The notes: a model not told the origin generated them from the sequence alone. Counted from the stretch's first letter, positions 42,585-52,524 are shown. The stretch: DNA of 64,000 bases from Mycobacterium sp. 1274761.0 (GCF_001668615.1 NZ_LZMC01000032.1:16265-80264), one strand, 5' to 3'. Program-made: numbers and translations.

Positions 42585-43415
42585 ATGGCCGTCGTCGTGG
42601 TCACCGACTCGTCAGCCCTCCTGCCGCCCGAGGACACGGAGAGGTACGGCATCCGTCAGGTTCCGCTGCATATCCTGTTGGACGGCAGGGATTTCCGGGA
42701 CGGCATCGACGACGTCCCTGCCGACGTCCACCAGCGTCACGCCACCACCGCCGGCGCGACACCGGTAGAACTCGCCGACGCCTATCATGCGGCGCTGCAG
42801 CGAAGTGACGGGGACGGCGTGGTCGCCGTGCATATTTCGGCCGCGCTGTCGAGCACGTACAGTTCGGCGGTGTCGACAGCGCGTGAATTCGGTCCTGCTG
42901 TGCGCGTGGTCAATTCACGTTCGGCCGCGATGGGTGTTGGATTCGTCGCGTTGGCTGCGGCGCGAGAGGCCGCGTCGGGTGCGGATCTCAATGCCGTTGA
43001 GGCCGCCGCGCGTTCGGCTGTGCCGCGCGGGTGCGCTTTCATTGTCGTGCACCGGCTGGACAATCTGCGACGCAGCGGCCGGATCAGCAGGGGCGCGTCG
43101 CTGCTGGGCTCCGCGCTGTCGTTGAAGCCGCTGTTGTGCCTCGACGTCGACGGCAGGCTGGTGTTGGGTCAGCGGATCCGCACGGCGACCAAGGCCCACG
43201 CGGCGATGATCGACCAGGTCGCCGAGGCGGTTGGGGACGACTCGGCGAGGATCGCAGTGCACCACGTCGACAATCCGGAGGCCGCCGACGACATCGCCAA
43301 GGAATTGAGTGTCCGACTGCCCCAGATCGCTCCGCCCGCCGTCTCGGAGATGGGCCCGGTGCTGGCCGTGCACGTCGGCGGGGGCGCGATCGGCGTGTGC
43401 GTTTCCAAGGATTGA
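42585..43415 (+). CDS. DegV-family fatty-acid-binding protein
   Basis: 276 residues. VVVTDSSALLPPEDTERYGI, then HATTAGATPVELADAYHAAL, ISAALSSTYSSAV and RRSGRISRGASLLGSALSLKP at the appropriate spacing are DegV signatures. DegV proteins bind a fatty acid and in some bacteria supply fatty-acid kinase. ATG 2 bp after the octT stop, so same operon. Confidence 0.9.
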   Translation: MAVVVVTDSSALLPPEDTERYGIRQVPLHILLDGRDFRDGIDDVPADVHQRHATTAGATPVELADAYHAALQRSDGDGVVAVHISAALSSTYSSAVSTAREFGPAVRVVNSRSAAMGVGFVALAAAREAASGADLNAVEAAARSAVPRGCAFIVVHRLDNLRRSGRISRGASLLGSALSLKPLLCLDVDGRLVLGQRIRTATKAHAAMIDQVAEAVGDDSARIAVHHVDNPEAADDIAKELSVRLPQIAPPAVSEMGPVLAVHVGGGAIGVCVSKD

Positions 43416-43447
43416 CGGCGCAGCGGCGTCGGCGCAGACTCGCGGAT

Positions 43448-44071
43448 GTGTCTGCGGACACGATGGCGATGGCTCGCGACGAACGTGAAGAGTTCGTCGC
43501 GCTGCTGGACAGCCTGACACGCGAGCAGTGGGAAAGCCCGTCGCTGTGCGACAAGTGGCGTGTTCGCGACGTCGTCGCCCATGTCATCGGCTTCGACCCG
43601 CTGACCCGCACCCAACTCCTGCGGCGCATGGCTAAGGGACTGGTCACGCGCGGTGGCGCCAACGCCGTCGGCGTCGCCGAGTACGCCGACACCCCGCCCG
43701 AAGAACTCACGGAGTTGATGCGCCGATACGTCGAGCCGCAGGGGCTCACCGCCGGCTTCGGCGGCAGGATCGCCTTGACCGACGGAATGATCCATCAGCA
43801 GGACATCCGGCGGCCGCTCGGCATACCGCGCACCATCGATCCCGCCCGGCTACGGGTCGCCCTCGAATTCACCTTGTTCGCGCCGCGTCTGCTCGGAGCC
43901 GTGATGAGCCGCGGACTTCACCTCACGGCCACCGACATCGACTGGTCGCGCGGTAAGGGCCCGGAGGTGCGCGGCACGGGGGAGGCGCTGTTGATGGCGA
44001 TGGCGGGCCGACGTGACGCGCTGCGGGATCTCGATGGCCCGGGAACGCAGCGTCTCGCGCGTCGGATGTGA
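43448..44071 (+). CDS. Maleylpyruvate isomerase / DinB-like family protein (TIGR03083 type)
   Basis: 207 residues. N-terminal four-helix bundle typical of mycothiol-dependent isomerases and related proteins: EREEFVALLDSLTREQW, CDKWRVRDVVAHVIGFDP with the metal His, and GMIHQQDIRRPLG with the second ligand cluster. C-terminal ALLMAMAGRRDAL is common. Function unknown; probable mycothiol-related transferase. GTG 43448 is a guess, with ATG 43463 and 43469 as alternatives, because no ribosome binding site is clear. Confidence 0.78.
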   Translation: MSADTMAMARDEREEFVALLDSLTREQWESPSLCDKWRVRDVVAHVIGFDPLTRTQLLRRMAKGLVTRGGANAVGVAEYADTPPEELTELMRRYVEPQGLTAGFGGRIALTDGMIHQQDIRRPLGIPRTIDPARLRVALEFTLFAPRLLGAVMSRGLHLTATDIDWSRGKGPEVRGTGEALLMAMAGRRDALRDLDGPGTQRLARRM

Positions 44072-44098
44072 CCCTGCACGCCACACCAGTCGGTGTCG

Positions 44099-45142
44099 TC
44101 AGACCGCCGCGCGGCCGGTCACTGGCGGAAGGTCTTTAAGCGTGACGATCCCCGGTGGTGCCGCGACGACGGCGGGCACGGCGTTGGTGACCGGCAGGGC
44201 CGTGTAGATCATGCCAAGACCCATGAAACCGGGCTCGGTCCAATCCTTCGGCGGCAGGCAATGCAGCACGGTGCGCATGTTGGGCAGTCCGAACACCTGA
44301 ATGACGTGCCCGTGCTCAAGCGGCTTGGGCGGCGTCACATGGTCACCCATGATCCAGTTGAACCCCACACTCACGACGTTCTTGTCGCCGACCCAACCGC
44401 GGTGGTAGCCCATCACCCCGCCGACCGTGCCCTTCGGAATCTGCATGAACCCGAGGTCCGAGTCGCCGGTAGCGGCGGTGAACGTGACGTCGAACGTCAT
44501 CCGGTCGAGCTTCGCCCCGATCGCGTCGGCCATCATCGCCGCCGACTCAGCGAAGACCTCACTCTCGCGTCGCACGCTCTCGGCGAGGCCGGGAGTGTCC
44601 GGATGCTGCGAGAAACCCATCGCGGTCTGGGTGCCCGCCGACGCGTAGGTCGAACAGTCGACCGACTCGGTGATCCGAATTTCGTCGACGCGCTCACACG
44701 CCCCGCTGAGCACCATGCCGACCATGTTCGTCATACCCGGATGCGCGCCGCTGCCGAAAATCGTCGAATTGCCCTTCTCGCAGGCCTTCCGGATGCGGTG
44801 CAGGTCCTCAGGAGACTGCTTGCCGCCGGTGATCCAGGCTGCGCTCGAGCAGACGTTGATACCGGACTCCAGCAGGCGGGTCAGCTCGTCGATGTTGGGC
44901 CACAGCGGGTTGTAGCAGCACGCGTCGGGTTCGAGCGCAATCAGTGCCTCGATGTCATTGGTGGCCATGACACCAGTGGCTTCGGGCCAGCCGGCCAACT
45001 CGGCGGCGTCAACACCGACTTTGTCGGCGCCGTGCGCGTAGACGCCCACCAGTTCCATGTCGGGTCTGCCGATGATGGCGTGCAGCGAGCGTTTGCCGAT
45101 GTTTCCCGTCGTCCACTGGATCACCCGAAGGGGTCTGCGCAT
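44099..45142 (-). CDS. NAD(P)-dependent amine dehydrogenase / dihydrodipicolinate reductase-like
   Basis: 347 residues. N-terminal Rossmann segment VIQWTTGNIGKRSLHAII, LVGVYAHGADKVGVDA and GINVCSSAAWITGG. The family includes 2,4-diaminopentanoate dehydrogenase and many mycobacterial paralogues of unknown substrate. FGSGAHPGMTNMVGMVLSGA is conserved. It is convergent with the upstream gene (27 bp gap) and divergent from comEA. At this place M. tuberculosis carries eis, which is not present here. Confidence 0.8.
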   Translation of the reverse strand: MRRPLRVIQWTTGNIGKRSLHAIIGRPDMELVGVYAHGADKVGVDAAELAGWPEATGVMATNDIEALIALEPDACCYNPLWPNIDELTRLLESGINVCSSAAWITGGKQSPEDLHRIRKACEKGNSTIFGSGAHPGMTNMVGMVLSGACERVDEIRITESVDCSTYASAGTQTAMGFSQHPDTPGLAESVRRESEVFAESAAMMADAIGAKLDRMTFDVTFTAATGDSDLGFMQIPKGTVGGVMGYHRGWVGDKNVVSVGFNWIMGDHVTPPKPLEHGHVIQVFGLPNMRTVLHCLPPKDWTEPGFMGLGMIYTALPVTNAVPAVVAAPPGIVTLKDLPPVTGRAAV

Positions 45143-45187
45143 GTCCTAGGCCTCTCTCGTGTCACGGCTCTTGAGCCCACCACAGGA

Positions 45188-45214
45188 TTATCAACAGTGC
45201 CGAATTAATCCACA
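45188..45214 (+). promoter_or_regulatory. Two DnaA-box-like sites before comEA
   Basis: TTATCAACA (45188-45196) and TAATCCACA (45206-45214), same orientation, start-to-start 18 nt, each one mismatch from TTATCCACA. They lie in the 135-bp divergent gap. Confidence 0.3.
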
Positions 45215-45277
45215 GGCGGTGCCGCATCCGGACCCGATCGCGGAAACGCGTCCGGTGTCCGGCTTAGCGTCGGGCGC

Positions 45278-46099
45278 ATGGGTACCGAACTGGCTGCCGA
45301 ACGGCTCCACCGCAGGCTCGTCGGAGAGGCCGAAGTCGAGGCCGACGCAAACGACGACGGCGCTGCGTCCGATGCCGCCTTGTCTCGCTGGCTGCCCGAC
45401 ACCGCTTCCGGTGACACGCCAGGATGGCTGGCCGCGGTGCGCGCCGACCCGGGCCGCGCGGGGGTTATCGCCCTGGGCGCCATCGGGGTGGTGGCCGTGC
45501 TGGTCACCGTGTTCGCGCTGTTCCGCGACAAGACCCCTCCGGTGGCGTCGGCCAAATTGCCTCCCGTGGAAATGGTTTCGACGACAGCACCGACGCCGGG
45601 AGCACCCGCGCCGCACGGGCCGGTCATCGTCAGCGTCGTCGGCCTCGTGCACAAGCCCGGCCTTGTCACGCTGTCTTCTGGCGCACGGACCGCCGACGCG
45701 CTCGCCGCAGCGGGCGGTGCCCTCGACGGCGCAGATCTCATCGGCCTGAACATGGCGCGCCGCGTCTCCGACGGCGAACAGATCATCGTCGGCATTGCCG
45801 CGGCGCCAGGGGAACCGACGACCATGGGCAGTTCAGTTGCGGCAGAACCCAGCACGTCGGCGTCCCCGGGTTCGCCTGAACCAGCCGAAAGCAGCCCGGC
45901 TGCAAAGGGTTCCATTGATCTGAACACTGCCACCGAAGATCAACTCGACGCCTTGCCGGGCGTGGGTCCGGTGACCGCGGCCGCCATCATTGCGTGGCGC
46001 ACCGCTCACGGATCGTTCACCAGCGTTGATCAACTCGCTGAGGTCGACGGTATCGGCCCCGCACGGCTGGAGAAGCTTCGTGCCCAGGTCCATGTGTGA
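45278..46099 (+). CDS. comEA: ComEA, DNA-binding helix-hairpin-helix protein
   Basis: 273 residues. One transmembrane helix near residue 70 (VIALGAIGVVAVLVTVFAL), an SLBB-type segment (VSVVGLVHKPGLVTLSSGAR) and a C-terminal tandem HhH domain (DLNTATEDQLDALPGVG, then LAEVDGIGPARLEKL). ComEA binds incoming DNA outside the membrane in competent bacteria. Natural competence of mycobacteria is unproven. It is coupled to comEC by GTGA overlap. Confidence 0.9.
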   Translation: MGTELAAERLHRRLVGEAEVEADANDDGAASDAALSRWLPDTASGDTPGWLAAVRADPGRAGVIALGAIGVVAVLVTVFALFRDKTPPVASAKLPPVEMVSTTAPTPGAPAPHGPVIVSVVGLVHKPGLVTLSSGARTADALAAAGGALDGADLIGLNMARRVSDGEQIIVGIAAAPGEPTTMGSSVAAEPSTSASPGSPEPAESSPAAKGSIDLNTATEDQLDALPGVGPVTAAAIIAWRTAHGSFTSVDQLAEVDGIGPARLEKLRAQVHV

Positions 46100-47595
46100 G
46101 CGCGGTGGACGGACGCGAGGCCCGCCTGGATCTTCGCCTGGTGCCTGCGGCGCTGACAAGCTGGGCCGTCACTGCAGCGGGAATTCTGTGGACCGAAAGC
46201 GGTGTCGTGCTGACGCTGTCGACGGGTATCGCCATTGGGAGCGCAACGGCATGGTGGGGGAGCCGACGCCGTTCGCGGGGCGGAGCCCGTATGACGGCGG
46301 CGGCCGTGGTCGGGATGACCCTCGTAGGGGTGGGTTTCGCCGTCGCAGTGCTGCTGCGCGTCGAGCAGGTTCGGCATCATCCGCTCGTTGACCGCTACGG
46401 CACCACGGCCGCGGTCATCGTGACACCCGACGAGACACCACGTGCGCTCGGCGGCGGCAGGTTGATGTTTCGGGGCTCGCTGCGAGCCGTCGATGCGGAC
46501 GAAATATCGGGCCGTGTGGTGGTTTTCGCGTCGGTGTCGGGATTTTCGCCGGTCGCTTCAGGCCAGCCGGCGGCATTCACGGCGCGGATAGCGCCGCCGA
46601 CCCGTCGTGATCTCACGATCGCGGTGCTTTCCGCTACCGGGAAGGCGACGCTCGGCGAGGCGGCACCGATTCAGCGGGCCGGTCAGGCGGTGCGCACTGC
46701 ATTCGCCACCACGGCGCGCTCCGTGCTGCCGGTCGATCAAGCGGCGATGCTGCCGGCTCTCGTCCTCGGCGACACCTCTGCGCTGTCGAGCGACACGACC
46801 GCGCAGTTCCGGACTTCCGGGCTGACGCATCTGACGGCCGTGTCGGGAGCGAACGTCACGATCGTCTGCGGGGCGGTGTTGCTGACGGCGGCGTTCGTCG
46901 GGCCGCGGGTCGCCGTCGGTCTCGCCGCCGTCGCGCTGGTGGCGTTTGTGGTGGTGGTCCAACCCTCGGCCAGTGTGCTGCGCGCCGCCGTGATGGCCGC
47001 CATCACGCTGCTCGCCGTCGTGACACACCGTCGCAGACAGGCGATTCCGGCGCTCTGCGGAACCGTCATCGCATTGATGATTGCGGCTCCCGAGCTTGCC
47101 GTCGACATCGGGTTCGCATTGTCGGTGTCGGCGACCGCAGCGCTTGTCCGCATCGCCCCGGCGTGGTCGCGGCACCTGGTCAACCGGCGCTGGCCCAAGC
47201 CGTTGGCCGATGCGGTGAGCGTCGCCGTCGCCGCGCAGCTCGTGACGGCGCCTCTGGTGGCGGCCATCTCGGGCACGTTCAGCCTCGTCGCCGTTGCGGC
47301 CAATCTCGCAGTGGCGGTCGTGATCGCCCCGATCACGGTGATCGGGACCGCCGCCGCCGTGCTGTCGGTGCTGTGGCCCGCGGGTGCGGGCCTGCTGATC
47401 CGGTTCACCGGACCGGAACTGTGGTGGCTGATCAACGTCGCCCGCTGGGCCGCAGCCCTGCCCGGCGCAGCCGTGCACGTGCCCGCAGGAGCACCCGGCG
47501 CCCTCAGCGTCGTCGCGGCGGGAGCGTTGGCCGTCGTGGTGTCGCGGTGGTGCCGGCGATGGCTGTCAGCGCGGCATGACACGATCAGCCGATGA
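46096..47595 (+). CDS. comEC: ComEC/Rec2-family channel protein
   Basis: 499 residues, about ten transmembrane segments. Competence domain motif [36 protein letters not shown] and the leader [17 protein letters not shown]. It ends after the membrane part; the C-terminal metallo-beta-lactamase domain of long ComEC proteins is absent. It forms the DNA-transport channel where competence exists. Overlaps comEA and holA by 4 bp each, giving one operon with the polymerase subunit. Confidence 0.9.
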   Translation: MSAVDGREARLDLRLVPAALTSWAVTAAGILWTESGVVLTLSTGIAIGSATAWWGSRRRSRGGARMTAAAVVGMTLVGVGFAVAVLLRVEQVRHHPLVDRYGTTAAVIVTPDETPRALGGGRLMFRGSLRAVDADEISGRVVVFASVSGFSPVASGQPAAFTARIAPPTRRDLTIAVLSATGKATLGEAAPIQRAGQAVRTAFATTARSVLPVDQAAMLPALVLGDTSALSSDTTAQFRTSGLTHLTAVSGANVTIVCGAVLLTAAFVGPRVAVGLAAVALVAFVVVVQPSASVLRAAVMAAITLLAVVTHRRRQAIPALCGTVIALMIAAPELAVDIGFALSVSATAALVRIAPAWSRHLVNRRWPKPLADAVSVAVAAQLVTAPLVAAISGTFSLVAVAANLAVAVVIAPITVIGTAAAVLSVLWPAGAGLLIRFTGPELWWLINVARWAAALPGAAVHVPAGAPGALSVVAAGALAVVVSRWCRRWLSARHDTISR

Positions 47596-48554
47596 GCGAA
47601 TCGGTCCCCGGATTGCATCTGGTCCTCGGGGACGAGGATTTTCTCGTCGAGCGGGCGGTGTCGGCCATCCTGCGCGCCGCGCGCAAGCAGGCGGGCACCG
47701 ACGACGTGCCGGTGGACCGCATGCGCGCCGGCGAGGTCAGCACGGCCGAACTTGCTGAGCTGTTGAGCCCGTCGCTGTTCGCCGACGAGCGGGTGGTGGT
47801 GCTGGAATCCGCGGCCGAGGCGGGTAAGGACGCGGTCGCTCTGATCGAGGGCGCGGCCGCAGACCTGCCTGCAGGCACCATGCTCGTCGTCGTGCACTCC
47901 GGCGGCGGGCGCGCCAAGGCGCTGGCCGGTCGCTTAACGGAGCTCGGCGCCGCGGTGCATCCCTGTGCCCGCATCACCAAGGCCTCCGAACGCGCGGACT
48001 TCGTGCGCGGCGAGTTCCGCGCGTTGAAGGTCAAGGCCTCCGATGACACTGTCTCCGCCGTGCTCGACGCCGTCGGTTCGGATCTACGCGAGCTCGCCTC
48101 GGTGTGCTCGCAGCTGGTCGCCGACACCGACGGCCAGGTCGACGCCGCCGCCGTGCGCCGGTATTACAGCGGTAAAGCCGAGGTGAAGGGTTTCGATATC
48201 GCCGACAAGGCCGTCGTGGGCGACGTCGCGGGCGCTGCCGAGGCGCTGCGCTGGGCGATGATGCGCGGTGAGCCGCACGTCGTGCTCGCCGACGCGCTCG
48301 CCGAGGCGGTGCATACGATCGCCCGGGTCGGGCCGTTGTCCGGCGACCCCTACCGGTTGGCGTCCGAGCTGGGAATGCCGCCTTGGCGCGTGCAGAAGGC
48401 GCAGAAGCAGGCGCGGCGCTGGTCTCGGGAATCGGTCGCCAAGGCCGTGCGGCTGGTAGCGGCCCTCAATGCAGACGTCAAGGGAGCAGCGGCGGACGCC
48501 GATTACGCGCTGGAAGCGGCGGTGCGGAAGGTGGCCGAGCTCGTCAGCGAGTGA
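47592..48554 (+). CDS. holA: DNA polymerase III delta subunit
   Basis: 320 residues. Clamp-loader wrench subunit. [20 protein letters not shown] at the N-terminus, then [34 protein letters not shown] and [21 protein letters not shown]. The C-terminal collar domain includes [16 protein letters not shown]. It is coupled to comEC by ATGA. Its stop abuts the stop of rpsT on the other strand with no spacing. Confidence 0.93.
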   Translation: MSESVPGLHLVLGDEDFLVERAVSAILRAARKQAGTDDVPVDRMRAGEVSTAELAELLSPSLFADERVVVLESAAEAGKDAVALIEGAAADLPAGTMLVVVHSGGGRAKALAGRLTELGAAVHPCARITKASERADFVRGEFRALKVKASDDTVSAVLDAVGSDLRELASVCSQLVADTDGQVDAAAVRRYYSGKAEVKGFDIADKAVVGDVAGAAEALRWAMMRGEPHVVLADALAEAVHTIARVGPLSGDPYRLASELGMPPWRVQKAQKQARRWSRESVAKAVRLVAALNADVKGAAADADYALEAAVRKVAELVSE

Positions 48555-48815
48555 TCAGAGCTTGTTGAAGGCGCGCGCCAGCGCGGACTTCTTGTTCGCC
48601 GCCTGGTTCTTGTGGATCACGCCCTTGCTGGCGGCCTTGTCCAGCTTGCGGCTGGTCGACGCCAACAGGTCGCCGGCTTTCTCCTTGTCGCCGGCCTCGG
48701 CGGCTTCCCGGAACGAGCGCACGGCCGTGCGAAGCGATGACTTGACCGCTTGGTTGCGCAGTCGGGCGCGCTCGTTGGTCTTGATGCGCTTTTCCTGCGA
48801 CTTGATGTTGGCCAC
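48555..48815 (-). CDS. rpsT: 30S ribosomal protein S20
   Basis: 86 residues: [20 protein letters not shown] at the N-terminus and [20 protein letters not shown] near the end. The GTG at 48815 gives the standard length and start; an in-frame ATG 15 codons upstream would add an unrelated stretch. Transcribed from the promoter at 48889-48918 and convergent with holA. Confidence 0.96.
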   Translation of the reverse strand: MANIKSQEKRIKTNERARLRNQAVKSSLRTAVRSFREAAEAGDKEKAGDLLASTSRKLDKAASKGVIHKNQAANKKSALARAFNKL

Positions 48816-48888
48816 GCGCTGATCCTTCGTAAAACTCGATGGGGATGGGAAGCTCTTCACCGCGCCGTCGCGCGGGCAGCGAGGGTTC

Positions 48889-48918
48889 AGATTACCAGCG
48901 CAGCGGGTAAATGCCCAA
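48889..48918 (-). promoter_or_regulatory. SigA-type promoter for rpsT
   Basis: On the minus strand TTGGGC (48913-48918), 18-nt spacer, TAATCT (48889-48894), preceded by TGG (extended -10). It gives a leader of about 65 nt before rpsT. Confidence 0.5.
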
Positions 48919-48972
48919 AGTGGCTAACACTGGGAGCCCGCTGGCCTGCGCAAACGGGTCCGGTGCGGCAGC

Positions 48973-50709
48973 ATGTCAACGGTGAGCCTTCGTCCACCAC
49001 GCACGCGAGCCGAATCGCGCCCGCCGCGCGCGTCCACCAGGTCCGCGCGCTCCAACGGCCGCCGGACCGTCCGCTACGACGGCATCTTCGAGGGCTACAA
49101 CGACCTCGGCAGCTACTCCGAGGCCTTCGACGAGATGTTCGACGCCCAAGGCAACGTGCGCGCGCCCTACAAGAGCATCTACGACGAACTCGCCCCGTCT
49201 GACGCTTCCGAACTGGAAGCGCGCAACGAGGCACTGGGCCGGGCCTTCATCGATCAGGGCATTACGTTCTCGCTGTCGGGTCAGGAGCGGCCGTTTCCGC
49301 TGGACCTCGTGCCGCGAGTGATTTCGGCGGCCGAGTGGTCGCGGCTGGAGAAGGGAATCCGGCAGCGCGTCCAGGCGCTGGAGATGTACCTCGACGACAT
49401 CTACGGCGAGCAGGAGATCCTGCGCGACGGCGTCATCCCTCGGCGGCTGGTCACCTCCTGCGAACACTTCCACCGGGAAGCCGCCGGCATCGTCCCGCCC
49501 AACGGCGTGCGCATCCACGTCGCGGGCATCGACCTGGTGCGCGACGCGCAGGGCAACTTCCGCGTGCTGGAGGACAACCTGCGCTCACCGTCGGGAGTGT
49601 CCTACGTCATGGAGAACCGCCGCACCATGGCGCGCGTCTTCCCGAACCTGTTCGCCACCCACCGCGTGCGCGCGGTAGGTGACTACTCGTCGCATCTACT
49701 GCGGGCGTTGCGCAACGCCGCCGCGTCCAACGAAGCCGATCCCACCGTCGTGGTGCTGACGCCCGGTGTCTACAACTCCGCCTACTTCGAGCACTCCCTG
49801 CTCGCCCGGCAGATGGGGGTCGAGCTGGTCGAGGGCCGCGACCTGTTCTGCCGCGACAACACCGTCTACATGCGCACCACCGAAGGGGAGCGGCAGGTCG
49901 ACGTCATTTACCGCCGCATCGACGACACGTTCTTAGATCCCATCCAGTTCAACCCGCACTCGGTGCTCGGCGTGGCCGGGGTGCTCAACGCGGCGCGGGC
50001 CGGCAACGTCGTCATCTCCAGCGCTGTCGGCAATGGCGTCGGTGACGACAAACTCGTCTACACCTACGTGCCCACGATCATCGAGTACTACCTCGGCGAG
50101 AAGCCGCTGCTCGCCAACGTCGACACCTACCGCTGCTGGCTCGAGGACGAACGCGAGGAGGTGCTCGACCGGATCGGCGAACTCGTCATCAAACCCGTCG
50201 AGGGCTCCGGCGGCTACGGCATCGTCTTCGGACCCGAGGCGTCGGAGAAGGAACTCGCCGCGATCAGCAAGAAGATCCGCAACGACCCGCGCGGCTGGAT
50301 CGCCCAGCCCGTCGTGCAGCTGTCGACGGTGCCGACCCAGATCGGCCACAAACTCGCGCCGCGCCACGTCGACCTGCGGCCCTTTGCGGTCAACGACGGC
50401 GACGAAGTCTGGGTGCTGCCCGGCGGCCTGACCCGCGTGGCGCTGCCGGAGGGCTCGCTGGTCGTCAACTCCAGCCAGGGCGGCGGGTCCAAGGACACGT
50501 GGGTGTTGGCGTCTCGGACGTCGGTGGCCGATCGCGAGCTCGCCGCCGCCGAAGTGGTCCGCAAGCTGCCCAAATCAACCAACGGGCAGCGGGCTGGCAA
50601 GAACGGCGAAGCCCAGTCGCAGCAACTACAGCAGGCAGGTCCCAGCCAGAGCCAACAGCAACAGCAACAGCAACAGCAGGTGATCAGTGATGTTGGCGCG
50701 CAACGCTGA
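48973..50709 (+). CDS. Circularly permuted ATP-grasp type 2 protein
   Basis: 578 residues, Rv2411c-type. After an Arg-rich start come RYDGIFEGYNDLGSYSEAFD, FRVLEDNLRSPSGVSYVMEN, RRIDDTFLDPIQFNPHS and GSGGYGIVFGPEASEKE, with VVNSSQGGGSKDTWVLA near the end. Permuted ATP-grasps ligate amines to carboxylates. The last ~40 residues are Gln-rich (nine consecutive Gln). It overlaps the alpha-E gene by 20 bp and heads a three-gene operon that is widely conserved with unknown function. Confidence 0.9.
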   Translation: MSTVSLRPPRTRAESRPPRASTRSARSNGRRTVRYDGIFEGYNDLGSYSEAFDEMFDAQGNVRAPYKSIYDELAPSDASELEARNEALGRAFIDQGITFSLSGQERPFPLDLVPRVISAAEWSRLEKGIRQRVQALEMYLDDIYGEQEILRDGVIPRRLVTSCEHFHREAAGIVPPNGVRIHVAGIDLVRDAQGNFRVLEDNLRSPSGVSYVMENRRTMARVFPNLFATHRVRAVGDYSSHLLRALRNAAASNEADPTVVVLTPGVYNSAYFEHSLLARQMGVELVEGRDLFCRDNTVYMRTTEGERQVDVIYRRIDDTFLDPIQFNPHSVLGVAGVLNAARAGNVVISSAVGNGVGDDKLVYTYVPTIIEYYLGEKPLLANVDTYRCWLEDEREEVLDRIGELVIKPVEGSGGYGIVFGPEASEKELAAISKKIRNDPRGWIAQPVVQLSTVPTQIGHKLAPRHVDLRPFAVNDGDEVWVLPGGLTRVALPEGSLVVNSSQGGGSKDTWVLASRTSVADRELAAAEVVRKLPKSTNGQRAGKNGEAQSQQLQQAGPSQSQQQQQQQQQVISDVGAQR

Positions 50710-51664
50710 ATCGCTGTACTGGATCGGGCGCTACGTCGAGCGCGCCGACGACACCGCGCGCATCCTCGACGTCACCGTCCATCAACTGCTTGAGGATTCC
50801 AGCGTCGACCCAGACCAGGCATCCCGCACCCTGCTCCGGGTACTCGGCGTCGCGCCACCCGACGAGCCGCTCGACGTCTGGTCATTGACCGACATCGTCG
50901 CCTTCAGCCGCGGCACGCATGGCGGGTCCATCGTCGACTCCGTCTCGGCTGCGCGTGAAAACGCCAGGGGTGCACGCGAAGTCACCTCCACCGAGATTTG
51001 GGAGTGCCTCAACACCACCTACAACGCCCTGGCCGAACGGGAGCGTGCCGCCAAACGCCTTGGGCCCGCGGAGTTCCTGTCCTACGTCGAGCGGCGGGCG
51101 GCGATGTTCGCCGGGCTGGCCGACTCGACGCTGTCGCGCGACGACGGATACCGCTTCATGGTGCTGGGCCGCGCGATCGAACGCGTCGATATGACGGTGC
51201 GGCTGTTGCTGTCCCGCGTCGGTGACAGCGCATCCTCGCCCGCGTGGGTGACGGTGCTGCGGTCAGCGGGCGCCCACGACACCTATCTGCGTACCTACCG
51301 AGGTGTGCTCGACGCCGCCCGCGTCGTCGAATTCATGCTGCTGGACCGGCTTTTCCCGCGATCGGTGTTCTATTCGCTGCGGCTGGCCGAGCACAGCCTC
51401 GACGAACTACACCACCGCCCCCACAACCGGGTGGGTGCCACCGACGAGGCGCAACGGCTGCTCGGCCGTGCGCGCAGCGAGTTGGAGTTTCTGCGGCCCG
51501 GAGCCCTATTGGAGTCGCTCGAGCAGCGGCTCGCTAGCCTGCAGACGACCTGCCGCGAGGTCGGAGAAGCGTTGGCGCTGGAGTATTTCCACTCCGCGCC
51601 GTGGGTCGCGTGGACGGATGCCGGGCGTCACGACGCGGTGGTGATCGAGGAAGGCGAAATTTGA
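50690..51664 (+). CDS. Alpha-E domain protein
   Basis: 324 residues, Rv2410c-type. All-helical alpha-E domain: MLARNAESLYWIGRYVERAD, then ENARGAREVTSTEIWECLN, RFMVLGRAIERVDMTVRLLL and HNRVGATDEAQRLLGRARSE. Biochemical function unknown; the family is nearly always found with a permuted ATP-grasp and a transglutaminase. ATG at 50690 inside the previous gene; GTG 50687 is an alternative. Confidence 0.9.
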   Translation: MLARNAESLYWIGRYVERADDTARILDVTVHQLLEDSSVDPDQASRTLLRVLGVAPPDEPLDVWSLTDIVAFSRGTHGGSIVDSVSAARENARGAREVTSTEIWECLNTTYNALAERERAAKRLGPAEFLSYVERRAAMFAGLADSTLSRDDGYRFMVLGRAIERVDMTVRLLLSRVGDSASSPAWVTVLRSAGAHDTYLRTYRGVLDAARVVEFMLLDRLFPRSVFYSLRLAEHSLDELHHRPHNRVGATDEAQRLLGRARSELEFLRPGALLESLEQRLASLQTTCREVGEALALEYFHSAPWVAWTDAGRHDAVVIEEGEI

Positions 51665-51665
51665 G

Positions 51666-52505
51666 ATGTGGCGCATGCGGGTCGTGCACTCAACCGGTTA
51701 TGCGTACAAGTCTCCGGTGACGGCGTCGTTCAACGAGGCGCGCCTGACACCGCGGTCGGACTCGCGTCAGAACGTCATCCTCAACCGTGTTGAAACCGTT
51801 CCCCCGACACGTTCGTACCGCTACGTCGACTACTGGGGCACCGCGGTGACCGCCTTCGATCTACATGCGCCGCATACCGAATTGGAGGTCACCTCGTCGT
51901 CGGTCGTCGAGACCGACAAGGGCGAGTTTCCCGATGAGAAGGTCAGCTGGGACGACCTGACCTCCGAAGCGGTGATCGACGGCTTCGACGAGGTCCTCAG
52001 CCCCACGCATTACACGCCGGTCAGCAAGCGCATCGCGCGGGTGGGCCGCAAGATCGCCAAGGAACACGACCCGTTCGAAGCCGTTGTCGCCGCGGCTAAC
52101 TGGGTGCGCAGCGAACTCGACTACGTCGCGGGCACTACCGGTGTGCACTCTTCAGGGCTCGACGCGCTGCGCGAAGGCAAGGGTGTCTGCCAGGACTTCG
52201 CCCACCTCACCCTGATCTTGTTGCGCAGCATGGGAATTCCGGCCCGCTACGTGTCGGGGTATCTGCATCCGAAACGCAAGGCGCCCATCGGCGACACGAT
52301 CGACGGCCAGAGCCACGCCTGGATTCAGGCGTGGACGGGAGGCTGGTGGCACTATGACCCCACCAATGACACCGATATCAACGAGCAGTATGTGAGTGTC
52401 GGTGTGGGCCGCGACTATTCGGATGTCTCGCCGCTGAAAGGCATTTACTCCGGCGAGGGTTCGACTGACCTCGACGTGGTCGTGGAAATCACCCGGCTGG
52501 CGTAG
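51666..52505 (+). CDS. Transglutaminase-like protein of the ATP-grasp/alpha-E operon
   Basis: 279 residues, Rv2409c-type. N-terminal beta-rich domain (VVHSTGYAYKSPVTASFNEA) then a transglutaminase core with Cys in GKGVCQDFAHLTLILLRSMG, His in GQSHAWIQAWTGG and Asp in HYDPTNDTDINEQYV. Full catalytic triad, so an active amidase/peptidase/transglutaminase is possible. One base separates it from the alpha-E stop. Confidence 0.9.
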   Translation: MWRMRVVHSTGYAYKSPVTASFNEARLTPRSDSRQNVILNRVETVPPTRSYRYVDYWGTAVTAFDLHAPHTELEVTSSSVVETDKGEFPDEKVSWDDLTSEAVIDGFDEVLSPTHYTPVSKRIARVGRKIAKEHDPFEAVVAAANWVRSELDYVAGTTGVHSSGLDALREGKGVCQDFAHLTLILLRSMGIPARYVSGYLHPKRKAPIGDTIDGQSHAWIQAWTGGWWHYDPTNDTDINEQYVSVGVGRDYSDVSPLKGIYSGEGSTDLDVVVEITRLA

Positions 52506-52524
52506 CGCGGCTACCCTCAACTCC

